From Meconema thalassinum (taxonomy: Eukaryota > Arthropoda > Insecta > Orthoptera > Tettigoniidae), in the NCBI GenBank assembly GCA_946902985.2, contig OX336393.1, positions 363,612,779 through 363,676,778 on the forward strand: a DNA stretch of 64,000 nt, written 5' to 3'. The position numbers were made by a program, and so were the translations under genes. Shown one piece after another: positions 63,731 to 64,000 of this stretch. Under the pieces are notes generated by a model. That model made no database searches, was not told the DNA's origin, and saw nothing but the letters and a program-made list of their open reading frames with translations. Position 1 is the stretch's first letter; each line of letters starts with the position of its first letter.

Positions 63731-64000
63731 AACCTCAAAGTCAAAGGTTTAGCATTTGATGACGACGTAGCGTTGTTTGCTGAATCAGAACAAGAAGCTA
63801 TTAACCAAATTGATGAGTTAAAAGAAACGGCGGAAAAAGTGGGCTTACAGATTTCGTTGGTAAAAACAGAGATGATAAGTGATCAGAAATACACTAAGAA
63901 AATGATAAAAACAAATTATGGGAGCATCAAGGTCACTGACCGATTTAAATATCTTGGAGAAATAATTAGTAGCAATGGGACAGATAAATTGTCAATTGAG
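63731..64000 (+). CDS. Non-LTR reverse transcriptase fragment, running off the window
   Basis: Open without a stop from 63731 to the edge (90 codons; a TAG lies just upstream). Encodes LKVKGLAFDDDVALFAESEQ, EAINQIDELKETAEKVGLQI and FKYLGEIISSNGTDKLSIE. This is the end of the RT palm (motif C, normally (Y/F)ADD) and the thumb region of a LINE. Motif C reads FDDD here, so the residue before the two catalytic aspartates is changed from Ala to Asp, which may impair activity. No start codon: a 5'-truncated copy whose 3' part lies outside the window. Different family from the RTE at 33308. Confidence 0.85.

Overview
The window looks like repeat-dominated, intron- or intergenic-type chromosomal DNA of an arthropod, most likely an insect. 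The basis is the mix of element families: an RTE-type LINE with the 'craniofacial development protein 2-like' APE-RT protein, Tc1/mariner elements of several lineages, DUF4817-type transposases, hAT-like non-autonomous elements, and many tRNA-derived SINEs with (ATT)n or simple tails. The SINE style resembles what is common in polyneopteran insects (crickets, roaches, stick insects), but the species cannot be fixed from the sequence alone. I found no convincing host protein-coding gene, no rRNA, no intact tRNA and no CRISPR array.

Layout. 1-5.1 kb: SINEs, a foldback element and an AT-rich family with TTAATCGATTAA clusters. 5.1-16.4 kb: SINEs of several families, a second foldback element inserted into a SINE, LINE and mariner remnants, and a hairpin-ended repeat. 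16.4-20.2 kb: a dead LINE split by a hAT-like element, followed by two unrelated mariner-like elements that share the same odd architecture (3' end duplicated in inverted orientation). 20.2-25.1 kb: RTE fragment, second AT-rich palindrome element, SINE, a TA-flanked MITE. 25.3-32.6 kb: two inverted, TTCATGAA-rich blocks 7 kb apart bracketing (GT)n tracts, a ~294-bp tandem array and a hAT-like insertion. 33.3-36.75 kb: a full-length, intact RTE retrotransposon on the minus strand with a 10-bp target-site duplication. 37.4-47.5 kb: LINE and mariner scraps, a strand-asymmetric MITE, a BovB-like LINE fragment, and a mariner inside another LINE. 48.3-50.2 kb: two degenerate tandem arrays. 52.7-54.2 kb: an intact Tc1-like transposon with perfect 36-bp inverted repeats. 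54.2-63.7 kb: AT-rich unrecognised DNA, SINEs, an internally deleted DUF4817 transposon and a second hairpin-ended element. From 63.73 kb to the right edge: an open LINE reverse transcriptase fragment.

The coding sequences work only for their own elements: the RTE protein (endonuclease plus reverse transcriptase) and the Tc1 transposase are the two that look intact; the others are broken. Nested insertions give a relative order of events in several places. The most unusual observation is a motif that recurs about seven times in foldback elements and fragments and resembles a type I hammerhead ribozyme core, including compensatory changes in its stem II, but with one extra U next to the core.
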